Positions 8,831 through 17,443 of a DNA stretch of 64,000 bases are shown here, piece after piece. Source of the stretch: CAADGV01 sp040290295 (lineage in GTDB: Bacteria; Bacteroidota; Ignavibacteria; UBA10030; UBA6906); assembly GCA_040290295.1 (NCBI GenBank), contig PSMW01000004.1:1-64000 (forward strand), written 5' to 3'. Position 1 is the stretch's first letter. Each line of letters opens with the position of its first letter. The notes under the pieces were generated by a model. It saw nothing but the letters and a program-made list of their open reading frames with translations, had not been told where the DNA came from and did not search any database. A program made the translations under genes and the position numbers.

Positions 8831-11035
8831 ATGAAACGTACCTGTACCGGGGCAATTCTCGTTTTCGTATCGGCACTCCTCATTGCCGCGATCGGGTGTT
8901 CTTCCAAAGAACCGCTCACGAAGCAAGCGACAAGAGATTCCTCGCTTGCCGCGACGCCACCTCCCCCACAGATCGATATTCCTCTCCCTCCACCAGAAGC
9001 AGAACCGACGCCAGACGATCTGGTCGTCAACAATGATTCATTGATTGCGTTGCGTTTGGAACAAGCGCGGCAACATTATCTCTCGGCGCTGAGCGCTGAG
9101 CAGAACGGCGACACACTGCGAACAAGCACACAGTTCGAACAGGCTATACAAGTTTTGAACGACCTGAGTTATTACCCCGAGATCGAAGGCAACGCCGACT
9201 TCAACGACCTGAGCAGAACGGTTGTCGAGGACTATGAGAAGTATTTGCAGCGAACGGGAACGTTGGACTCGACAAGCTCGATCTTTGCTTTGCGTGAAAA
9301 ACTCAATCAGCTTTCCGAGCAACTCGATACCGCGGCGGTGGAGCCTCCCAAGCTCGTCATTACATCGACGACGATTCCCCTTGTCGTCAACACGTTGGTT
9401 GAGCAGCACATCAATTTCTTCCGGATCCGAGGCAGGCATCACATGGAGTTGTGGTTGGAACGTTCGGGGAGGTACTTTCCTTTGATGCGACGTATTCTGA
9501 AAGAAGAAGGAGTTCCGGAAGAGTTGGTTTATCTCGCGATGGTGGAGAGTGGCTTGAATCCGTTTGCACGGTCTTGGGCGCGTGCAGTCGGTATTTGGCA
9601 GTTCATGAAAGGAACAGGAGCGCTGTATGGCTTGCGCGGCAACTTCTGGTACGATGAGCGACGCGACTTCGAGAAAGCCACGCGGGCTGCAGCCCGGCAT
9701 CTGCGCGACCTGTACGAGGACTTCGAGGACTGGTACTTGGTTATGGCGGCATACAACTCCGGAGCGGGAAGAGTGTACCGGGCGATGCGTCGCAGCGGAT
9801 CATCGGATTTCTGGCAATTGCGACGGTACCTCCCGCGAGAAACCCGAAGCTATGTTCCTTCCTACATCGCTGCCGCGCTGATTGCAATGAATCCGCGCGA
9901 GCATGGCTTCGACGTACAACCTGCAGACTCGCTCGACTACGACTACGTGACGATCGAGGAGTGTGTGGATTTGGAGGTCTTGGCTGAATGCGCGGGAACG
10001 GATGTGGAGACCTTGCGCGACTTGAACCCGGCGCTGATCCAGCGATGTACGCCGCCGATGTCGGGTGGGTATCAACTGCGCGTCCCACGAGGAACGGACA
10101 AGGAGGCGTTCTATGCTCGTTATGCGGCGCTCCCCGAAAGCAGGAAGGGCTTCGTGCTGGCACACGTCGTCAAGCGTGGCGATTCCGTTCCAAAGCTCGC
10201 TCGCTTCTACGGGGTTGCCCCCGAAGTGCTTGCTGCTGCCAACAACATCAGCACGAAGAGTACGCTGCGTCGCGGCAGGCGCCTCATCATACCTATTGCA
10301 AAGGCGACAGCATCTGGATCATCGTTCGCTCTCGCGGAGCCTCCCTTGCGTTCGCCGGTGCACCAAGCTTCGCGGCCTCGAGTGGTCAAGGCGTCGTTTA
10401 CGGAAGCACGGGATGACCAAACCCGCATTCTCTACACCATCAAACCTGGTGATACGATCGGCTATATCGCAGAGTGGTTCGACGTGCGCGCCACGGATAT
10501 TCGGACGTGGAACAATCTACCGTATGGCCGCAAGATCATTGCCGGGCGGACGTTGACCATTTGGGTGGACAAAAAGGATGCAGATAAATATCGTCGCATC
10601 GAGGAGATGAGTTTCGATCAGAAGATGGCGCTGATCAAGCAACGCTACACGGCAACGCCTGAAGAACTCAAAGGCGACAACGGCACAACGTACGTTGTCA
10701 AGAGTGGCGACACGCTCGAAAAGATCGCAGCAGAACACGGTGTCTCCATCCGACAAATTCAACGATGGAATAATTTGTCCTCGACACTCATTCGGCCCGG
10801 TATGCGGTTGGCCATCTATCAGCTCGTGAAGGTTGCCACAACAGTATCGACGAAACAAGCAGAGAAGGGCAAGCGAGAGATCATCTACGTAGTGCGGAAG
10901 GGGGATACGATCTCACGGATTGCGAGCGCACACAATGTTGCCGAGCCTGAACTCCGCAAGTGGAACTCGCTCCAGCACACCAACAAGATCTACGCGGGGC
11001 AGGAGTTGGTGATCCGAAAGGATGCACAACAATAA
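8831..11035 (+). CDS. mltD: MltD-like lytic murein transglycosylase lipoprotein with four LysM domains
   Basis: A 734-residue lipoprotein (lipobox IAAIGC, Cys23) that should cleave peptidoglycan glycan strands in the periplasm, leaving 1,6-anhydro ends. After a Pro-rich linker and a helical region comes a family 1 transglycosylase (SLT) domain at about 195-330, with the catalytic Glu239 in MVESGLNP and the family box AVGIWQFMKGT. Four LysM peptidoglycan-binding repeats follow, starting near residues 445, 534, 619 and 684 (VKRGDS, IKPGDT, VKSGDT, VRKGDT). This is the MltD plan, with more LysM repeats than the two of E. coli. It has its own promoter and stands alone. Confidence 0.93.
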   Translation: MKRTCTGAILVFVSALLIAAIGCSSKEPLTKQATRDSSLAATPPPPQIDIPLPPPEAEPTPDDLVVNNDSLIALRLEQARQHYLSALSAEQNGDTLRTSTQFEQAIQVLNDLSYYPEIEGNADFNDLSRTVVEDYEKYLQRTGTLDSTSSIFALREKLNQLSEQLDTAAVEPPKLVITSTTIPLVVNTLVEQHINFFRIRGRHHMELWLERSGRYFPLMRRILKEEGVPEELVYLAMVESGLNPFARSWARAVGIWQFMKGTGALYGLRGNFWYDERRDFEKATRAAARHLRDLYEDFEDWYLVMAAYNSGAGRVYRAMRRSGSSDFWQLRRYLPRETRSYVPSYIAAALIAMNPREHGFDVQPADSLDYDYVTIEECVDLEVLAECAGTDVETLRDLNPALIQRCTPPMSGGYQLRVPRGTDKEAFYARYAALPESRKGFVLAHVVKRGDSVPKLARFYGVAPEVLAAANNISTKSTLRRGRRLIIPIAKATASGSSFALAEPPLRSPVHQASRPRVVKASFTEARDDQTRILYTIKPGDTIGYIAEWFDVRATDIRTWNNLPYGRKIIAGRTLTIWVDKKDADKYRRIEEMSFDQKMALIKQRYTATPEELKGDNGTTYVVKSGDTLEKIAAEHGVSIRQIQRWNNLSSTLIRPGMRLAIYQLVKVATTVSTKQAEKGKREIIYVVRKGDTISRIASAHNVAEPELRKWNSLQHTNKIYAGQELVIRKDAQQ

Positions 11036-11089
11036 TCGCGTCTTCGACGCGTCGCTCAGCGCAGCGCGTGTGCAGGTTCCGCTCATTCC

Positions 11090-11118
11090 TTGACTTTCCA
11101 GACGATTAGGAATATATT
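11090..11118 (+). promoter_or_regulatory. Promoter of the cell-surface operon (11.2-22.4 kb)
   Basis: TTGACT at 11090-11095 and TATATT at 11113-11118, spacer 17 bp, 45 bases before the first gene at 11164. No comparably good promoter was seen in the short gaps between the following genes up to 22403, so this may drive the whole operon. Confidence 0.65.
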
Positions 11119-11163
11119 CGTTCAGAAGTTTTCACTCGAGTTACCAAACATTCCCTGCGGCAG

Positions 11164-13314
11164 ATGCGTCTTCGCTACAGACTGATACTTCCCATCCTCT
11201 CTGCGTGGTCATTCGGGTTTCTTCTGGCAACAGCGGGGGACGAGCGCTCCAGCGGTTTGCGAAAGCTTGCCGAGGATTCCGACCGTAACTACACAACCGT
11301 AGGGCAAATCGGACTCACGGTGACGAACTTCGGAACGCTGGGAACACGCAACGCGTATTGGAGCGAGGGGCAACCTTCATGCGAATATCCGATCGGGTCG
11401 CGTATCGAGCATATTTATCAAGCGGGGCTGTGGGTCGGCGCGGAGATTCGTTCAGCCAATCCGTTGCGCGATGGTGTGCGTGCCGTAAGCACCGGCTCAT
11501 CGAACATCGTCTCGACGGTCACCGGCAAAGGTTTCGAGTTCGTTTCGCTACCTGGTACAACGGTGATCCAGCGTTCGTCGCTCTCCGAGTCGCGCTATTT
11601 CGATACATCTGCCGTCAGCCATCAGGACTTTGTCTGCTGGTACACCGATACGACGCCACGCGACACGAGCGATCCGATTGACCGGCCCGTGCCTCTGGGC
11701 ATCACGGTGCGGCAAGAGTCGTACGCGTGGAACTTTCCTTTCGCCCATTCCTTTGTGCTCATCCATTACACGATCTACAACACCGGCGTCGATACGCTCG
11801 ATTCGGTCTATGTCGGGTTATGGGACAATTCCGTGGTGCGCAACACGAACAACGTGAGACCCGGAACGGCAGGCTACTTCGAACGCTCGGCGAACGGTTA
11901 TGCCGACTCACTCCGCATGAAATACACGTTCGATTATAGCGGTATTCCTACGCCGCCCGCTGCCGGAAGTTATGTCGGAATCAAACTCTTGGGTGCTACG
12001 CCGTTCCCTCTTGGGATCGATTCGCTGGGCGACCTGAGATTGAAGACGTACTATAACGCATGGACGTTCGTCACGACGGCGAGCGGCGACATTGCGTATT
12101 GGTCGCCTCGTCTGGACTTTGGAAGTATTCAAGGCGAACGAAGTAGGTTCGATCGGCTGTCTGCTTCCATGCCCCCCGACAAGATCCCGCCGTTGCGGAC
12201 AATGCAACCCCAAAACATGACCACACTCCTCTCCACGGGTCCGTTCCGGACACTCCTCCCGGGGGATTCTCTGAAAGTCGTCTATGCTGTTGTGTGTGCA
12301 CGAAAGTTCGGTCCCGACCCAGCCAACCTCGACACGCGCGAACAGCGCAAAACACTTTACACCAACGCAGGCTTTGCGCAACAAGCCTACGATGGAGAGG
12401 ACATTAACGGCAACAACAGGCTCGATCCCGGAGAGGACATCAACGGCAATGGCAGACTCGATCACTTCATACTTCCTCAGCCACCACGCCCGCCGAAGGT
12501 GAAAGCAGTGGTGGAGAATCAGAACGTTGAGATCTACTGGGATAAATCCACTTCGGAATTGTCTGTCAATCCTATCACCCGTCAGCAGGATTTCGAAGGC
12601 TATCGCATCTATCGGTCGAATCCGGGTGCAGACTTTACCGATCCCAAAAATCTTTTGCTCAGTCTTGCTCTTGTAGGTGAATTCGATAAGCCCGGCAACA
12701 CGATCGGTTACAACACGGGGTTCACGCGCATCCTCCTATCGCAGCCGAAGCGCTTCCCGGGCGACACGGTAGATTACTGGTATCGCTTCCCGCCCGACGG
12801 CGAGAGGATTCCGCATCTCAACGGTTGGCAATATGTGTACGGGGTCGCTGCCTACAATACAGGTGATTCGGCAACCGCCCTTCCGTCCTTGGAAAGCAAA
12901 GCCGTGCTGGTGCGCGTCATTCCGGGGACGGATACCGCCGCTGCCGCAGGCGCGAACGTGGGCGTCTATCCCAATCCGTATTATGCACGAGCGTATTGGG
13001 ATGGCGGCACCGAACGTACGCGAAAAATTTATTTCTACAATCTGCCGGCTCGCTGCGAGATCACCATCTACACGCTGGCGGGCGACGTTGTCGCGAGGTT
13101 GCATCACGACGCGGCAACCTACGACGGTACCGACATCGAGTGGTTTCGAACGTTCGGTGGAGGACAAACGCCCGCGCAATTCTCCGGGGGCGAGCACGCG
13201 TGGGATCTGATCACGAGGTTCGATCAGGCAATTGCCTCGGGTTTGTATCTCTTTACCGTGCGGAATTCCGACTCGGGCGAAATCAAGACGGGAAAATTTT
13301 TGATCATCAAATAA
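11164..13314 (+). CDS. Exported surface protein with EF-hand-like repeat and T9SS-type C-terminus
   Basis: A 716-residue protein, first of the surface operon. Residues 1-24 form a signal peptide. The long body (about 30-400) is strand-rich and I do not recognise it. Around residues 410-433 two loops, GEDINGNNRLD and GEDINGNGRLD, look like dockerin/EF-hand calcium sites. About 440-560 resembles a fibronectin-like module (VKAVVENQNVEIYWDKS). The last 110 residues (GVYPNPYYARAYWDGG, then SGLYLFTVRN and TGKFLIIK) match a T9SS-type sorting domain of a divergent kind. It is therefore expected on the cell surface. The neighbouring genes encode another T9SS cargo, lipoproteins, a TonB receptor and a PorV-like barrel, which suggests a joint surface complex. 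Function unknown. Confidence 0.8.
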   Translation: MRLRYRLILPILSAWSFGFLLATAGDERSSGLRKLAEDSDRNYTTVGQIGLTVTNFGTLGTRNAYWSEGQPSCEYPIGSRIEHIYQAGLWVGAEIRSANPLRDGVRAVSTGSSNIVSTVTGKGFEFVSLPGTTVIQRSSLSESRYFDTSAVSHQDFVCWYTDTTPRDTSDPIDRPVPLGITVRQESYAWNFPFAHSFVLIHYTIYNTGVDTLDSVYVGLWDNSVVRNTNNVRPGTAGYFERSANGYADSLRMKYTFDYSGIPTPPAAGSYVGIKLLGATPFPLGIDSLGDLRLKTYYNAWTFVTTASGDIAYWSPRLDFGSIQGERSRFDRLSASMPPDKIPPLRTMQPQNMTTLLSTGPFRTLLPGDSLKVVYAVVCARKFGPDPANLDTREQRKTLYTNAGFAQQAYDGEDINGNNRLDPGEDINGNGRLDHFILPQPPRPPKVKAVVENQNVEIYWDKSTSELSVNPITRQQDFEGYRIYRSNPGADFTDPKNLLLSLALVGEFDKPGNTIGYNTGFTRILLSQPKRFPGDTVDYWYRFPPDGERIPHLNGWQYVYGVAAYNTGDSATALPSLESKAVLVRVIPGTDTAAAAGANVGVYPNPYYARAYWDGGTERTRKIYFYNLPARCEITIYTLAGDVVARLHHDAATYDGTDIEWFRTFGGGQTPAQFSGGEHAWDLITRFDQAIASGLYLFTVRNSDSGEIKTGKFLIIK
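12391..12462 (+). repeat. Tandem repeat coding two calcium-loop-like motifs
   Basis: Two near-identical units encode GEDINGNNRLD and GEDINGNGRLD. The pattern D-x-N-x-N-x-x-x-D fits a dockerin or EF-hand calcium-binding loop. The repeat lies inside the first surface-operon gene. Confidence 0.6.
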
Positions 13315-13336
13315 TCATCACTTCGGGAGAGAGATC

Positions 13337-15553
13337 ATGAAACGGTCTATAGGAGTTGTCGTGGCTTTGCTGATGGTTCCAACACTGCTGCAAGCCCAGT
13401 ATCCACTCCGCACGATTCGAGAGGTGCAAGTAGTACCGTTGGATTCCCTGCGCTTGCTCGACACATTACAACGGACGCAACCTTCACGATGGACTCTGCA
13501 ACGATCACCCTATTATCGTGATACCGTACGGGTTCGAGGTGTGTGCGTCGTGCCTGCGAAAGTGATCAACTTCACCGCCAACGGTTTCAATCTTCTCATA
13601 GCCGATACGGGCAGTACTCAGCAGTGGGGAGGGCTCTTCGTACGGCCAAACTTGACCACAGGGTCTCCGGATACGACCATTTACATCCAGTGGGGAATAA
13701 CCAACGTCGAAGTGGGAGACTACATCGAACTTACGGGGTATATCGACGAATTCCCGTCGAATGACCCGGTCAGCGCAACGCAGATTGTTCCGATCCCCAC
13801 TTTCCCCCTTACGATACTTGGTACGGCTCCCGTTCCTCCTTTCGTTCAGAAGACCATCCCGGATTTTTACAAAGGCGTGTTCCCGAGTACCGGGCCCAAT
13901 GGAATCCAATTTTCTACAGGCGAGCCGATGGAGTTCATGCGGGTGATGTTGACGAACGTAACCGTTGTTTCGTATGTGAATCAAACGAACGGCACCTTCA
14001 ACATGACCGATCAATTTGGTAATCAGATGGCGAGCATGGATGCGTCGAAGTGGTTTACGCTGCGCGCCCATCGGGATCCAAATTCCACCTACACACTACC
14101 GCCCATCGGGACTCGCATCGATACATTGCGCGGATACGTTCTTACCAACAGCGGGCAGGAAGCGCCGCGTGGCTATCGTATCGCTCCGTTGTTGCCGGGC
14201 GACATTGTGCTTGGTACCGTCACATTGCCTGTCGTGGGCACGCATCGTCGGAATCCCGTGATCGTGCCTCCGGACTCAGCACCGGTGGTGAGTTGTCGCG
14301 TCACGCGAGGAAGCGTCGGCATTGAATCCGTCCAACTCCGCTATAGTGTCAATAACGCCGCCTTCACGCCCGTGCCCATGATATTCAATGCAACGGATAC
14401 GACATACCGCGGTACAATCCCCCAACAACCTGCTGATGCATTCGTGCGCTACTACATCAGCGTCACCGATTCGCTCGGCAACAGGGTGTTATTGGCAAGC
14501 TCCGCAACGGATGGCAGTCAAACGGACACGCTTCGCGGCTTCTTCTTCTATACTGTACTCAATCGACCTGTGACGATTCGCGATATTCAGTACACGCCGT
14601 ACACGAACGGGCGCAGTCCGTATATCGGCGCGTCGGTAAATCTCTCGGGCATCGTCACCGCCGATACGGCGAGTCTCGTCCTGCCGCCGACGCGTTTTCG
14701 GGGTACCAACGTGTGGTATCTGCAAAGCACGAATCAGCCGTATTCGGGTATTTGGGTACACGCCGATTCGCTTTCGCCCCAACTGCTCGCGCTTCGCAAC
14801 GGCGACAGCATTAGCATTCAAGGTACCGTTACGGAGAACTTCGAGGTAACACGCCTGCAAGCTCCGGGAATTCCTACCGTTCATTCATCGAACAATCCGC
14901 TGCCGTCGCCTATCGTGTTGCCGACCAACACGTTCGGCGCGGGAGTTGGGAACGGAACACCGAGCGCGGAGCAGTATGAGGGCATGCTCGTGCAATTCAA
15001 CAACGTGACAGTTACCGACACATTTCCGACATTCCAAGAGATCTATGAGTTCGCGGTGGACGATGGTTCGGGGCGCGTCATTATTCGACGCGATGGGAAG
15101 CATCGATATACGACGACGACACAAGATTTGACGCCGGAAAAGGTTTTGATTCGACAGGGACAGCGCATCGGTTTCTTACGTGGTGTGGTGTTCTTCTCCG
15201 GCAATCTGTACAAAGTTGTTCCGCGCACCGATGCCGACTTTGGGCCTATCACCTCTGTCTCCGAGTTGGTGCACGACAACGCGGTTCCCCAGAGCTACGA
15301 GTTGAAGCAAAACTATCCGAATCCCTTCAATCCGACAACGACCATACAGTTTAGTCTGCCCAAATACGCGTTCGTGAGCGTCGAAGTGTACAACGTGTTG
15401 GGACAGCGCGTCGAGACTCTCGTCAACGGGATGCAGGAAGCGGGCACCTACACCGTGCGCTTCGACGCGTCGCATCTGCCCTCCGGCGTGTATTTCTACC
15501 GGATGCAAGCGGATCAGTTCGTGCGGACGCGGAAAATGGTACTCGTGAGATAA
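13337..15553 (+). CDS. T9SS-secreted surface protein with OB-fold-like repeats
   Basis: A 738-residue exported protein, second of the surface operon (22-base gap, ribosome site GGGAGAGAG). Signal peptide residues 1-21 (LMVPTLLQAQ). Two regions, about 50-160 and 410-590, have the pattern of OB-fold or lamin-tail-associated secreted domains that recur in Bacteroidota (VRVRGVCVVPAKVINF, DTGSTQQWGGLFV, then QSTNQPYSGIWVHAD, DGSGRVIIR). Between them is an Ig-like segment. The last 90 residues are a textbook T9SS type A sorting domain (ELKQNYPNPFNPTTTIQ, GVYFYRMQ, TRKMVLVR). Cargo of the T9SS, destined for the surface. The ligand is unknown. Confidence 0.82.
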   Translation: MKRSIGVVVALLMVPTLLQAQYPLRTIREVQVVPLDSLRLLDTLQRTQPSRWTLQRSPYYRDTVRVRGVCVVPAKVINFTANGFNLLIADTGSTQQWGGLFVRPNLTTGSPDTTIYIQWGITNVEVGDYIELTGYIDEFPSNDPVSATQIVPIPTFPLTILGTAPVPPFVQKTIPDFYKGVFPSTGPNGIQFSTGEPMEFMRVMLTNVTVVSYVNQTNGTFNMTDQFGNQMASMDASKWFTLRAHRDPNSTYTLPPIGTRIDTLRGYVLTNSGQEAPRGYRIAPLLPGDIVLGTVTLPVVGTHRRNPVIVPPDSAPVVSCRVTRGSVGIESVQLRYSVNNAAFTPVPMIFNATDTTYRGTIPQQPADAFVRYYISVTDSLGNRVLLASSATDGSQTDTLRGFFFYTVLNRPVTIRDIQYTPYTNGRSPYIGASVNLSGIVTADTASLVLPPTRFRGTNVWYLQSTNQPYSGIWVHADSLSPQLLALRNGDSISIQGTVTENFEVTRLQAPGIPTVHSSNNPLPSPIVLPTNTFGAGVGNGTPSAEQYEGMLVQFNNVTVTDTFPTFQEIYEFAVDDGSGRVIIRRDGKHRYTTTTQDLTPEKVLIRQGQRIGFLRGVVFFSGNLYKVVPRTDADFGPITSVSELVHDNAVPQSYELKQNYPNPFNPTTTIQFSLPKYAFVSVEVYNVLGQRVETLVNGMQEAGTYTVRFDASHLPSGVYFYRMQADQFVRTRKMVLVR

Positions 15554-15637
15554 CAACGGCTCGTATGCAGACCAGGAGATGCGCACGATCGATCGCCTTC
15601 GTCAGCTTGAGCATGCACGTTCAGTTACGGACCGCAT

Positions 15638-17443
15638 GTGCGCTTAAGCGTTGTCCATAGTGCCCTCATTGTCGTGGCCGCTGTGTTGATAAGTTGCAAC
15701 GAGCGGATCGCCGACAAGCCGCGCGCCAATCAGCAGCCGAGGTCGTTCGTTTGGCTGTATCCCGACTCGACAGTTGGAACGGGCGTGAGTCGCCAACGAC
15801 TGCATTGGTGGGGAGAAGACCCGGACGGCGTTCTCCGCGGGTATTTGTTTGGGTTTGTGAAGTTCCGCGCCGCTGCACGGCTTTCGCCCGATACTGTTCG
15901 CTACACGTGGGTGACGAAGAACGATACGCTCATTCAATTCCCTCATGATACGCTGTTCCGCTACTACACCGTCTTCGTGCGCGCTGTGGACAACACATTC
16001 GCGGGATTACCTGAACGCAGTCCCATCCGGCTTTCTCCCACTCCATACCATGACAAGAACGACAATGGTGTGTTCGATGGGGGAGACGAAGCTCTGCCGT
16101 CGCTTTCTTCGGCGATGGACCCGGTCGGCGCGATGCTGATCCTTCCCGTTCGCAACACGCCGCCGACTATTGCCTTCTCGGCAAATCCGAATGATCCGAC
16201 TTCGGCGCTTCGATTGCCTGATTATACCTACACTGTTGTCTCCATTGGTTTCAAAGGTTCAGACGCGGACGGCGACAACACGCTGGCAAGTTATCGGATT
16301 GCACTCAACGACACGAGCAATGCAGCCCATTGGCTTACGCTTCGGCTGCGTGACACAATCGTCACGTTGGTGGTGCCGCGAACGCGCAGCGATGCTGCTC
16401 CCGACATTCCCGGCACGCCGGTGACAGCCGACGTGTATTCCGGCCCATTTCTCGGGCGCCAGTTTGTTGGACAACTCCCCAACCTCCGATTGGATACGAC
16501 CAACATCATCTTCGTGCAAGCACAAGATGTTGCAGGCGAATTCAGTCCTGTCATTCGCATTCCTTCAGCGACACAATCCACATGGACAGTGAAACGTCCA
16601 CGCGGGCGATTGCTGTTGATCGGCGACTATACGCGCAACGACGCGCCGGCAGCGCTCTCGACGTACCTTTCGGCATTGCATCAAATTCCCGATTCCCAAT
16701 TTTCCGTTATCGATACACTCAACATCGCGTTGGGCATAACGGTGGTGGACAAGCAAGCCGGAAGATTGAGCCGCATGGTGCCGCCCTTCGTTGACCCCAC
16801 ATTGATTCAGACGTTCTTGCTCTACGATTTCGTCTTTCTCTACACCGACGAGGCCCCGACGCTTGCGGTTTTGCAAAGGGTACCGTTCTTGTATTTGCAG
16901 AACGGCGGCAAGCTTTTGCTCTCGTTGGTGTTTTCGGCCGACTTTTCGTTTTTTAACGCGACCGCTGTGCTGAGGGACTTTGCGCCGATCGATAGTGTGA
17001 GCAGCGTGAATTTGGGACCGACGCGCCCGCCTGTACCGCCACCGGTTCCGGGCGATACACGCATCCCCGGTGGCTTTCAGCTTCATCCCGACAGTAGTGT
17101 CGCGACGAATATCTATCCTCAGCTTGCCTTCAACGGAACCTCATCGACGATTCATTCCATCTTCATGCGCGATATGTACCGCAGGCGCGATGCTCGTGTG
17201 ATTTACCGCTTGCAGCCCGACCCGCGCAATCGCTACAAAGCCATCGATCGCGATGGAACCGGCGACACGCTTCGACCGAAAGTGGCGATCGTCGATGGGC
17301 AACGGAGTGTGGTGTTTTTCGGTCTGCCGCTTCATTTGCTGAACAATACCGACGGCGGCAATCGAGGACTCGGCCCGCTCTTCACCAAAATGTTCACGCA
17401 GCAGTTCAGTCCCTCTCGTCGTGTCGATAGGAGGAAGTTCTGA
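15638..17443 (+). CDS. Large lipoprotein of the surface operon, unknown function
   Basis: A 601-residue lipoprotein starting at GTG 15638; the lipobox VLISC places the lipidated residue at Cys20. The body begins with an Ig/fibronectin-like stretch (RLHWWGEDPDGVLRGYLFGF) and repeats a similar look at about 185-235 (FKGSDADGDNTLASYRIALND). The second half (about 320-590) resembles an alpha/beta domain (RGRLLLIGDYTRNDAPAALS, FLLYDFVFLYTDEAP, NGGKLLLSLVFSAD), the layout seen in glutamine amidotransferase-like or ThuA-like folds; I could not identify catalytic residues. Its stop overlaps the start of the TonB receptor (TGATG), so the two are translated together. It may be a partner lipoprotein of that receptor, though it does not look like SusD. 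Confidence 0.75.
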   Translation: MRLSVVHSALIVVAAVLISCNERIADKPRANQQPRSFVWLYPDSTVGTGVSRQRLHWWGEDPDGVLRGYLFGFVKFRAAARLSPDTVRYTWVTKNDTLIQFPHDTLFRYYTVFVRAVDNTFAGLPERSPIRLSPTPYHDKNDNGVFDGGDEALPSLSSAMDPVGAMLILPVRNTPPTIAFSANPNDPTSALRLPDYTYTVVSIGFKGSDADGDNTLASYRIALNDTSNAAHWLTLRLRDTIVTLVVPRTRSDAAPDIPGTPVTADVYSGPFLGRQFVGQLPNLRLDTTNIIFVQAQDVAGEFSPVIRIPSATQSTWTVKRPRGRLLLIGDYTRNDAPAALSTYLSALHQIPDSQFSVIDTLNIALGITVVDKQAGRLSRMVPPFVDPTLIQTFLLYDFVFLYTDEAPTLAVLQRVPFLYLQNGGKLLLSLVFSADFSFFNATAVLRDFAPIDSVSSVNLGPTRPPVPPPVPGDTRIPGGFQLHPDSSVATNIYPQLAFNGTSSTIHSIFMRDMYRRRDARVIYRLQPDPRNRYKAIDRDGTGDTLRPKVAIVDGQRSVVFFGLPLHLLNNTDGGNRGLGPLFTKMFTQQFSPSRRVDRRKF

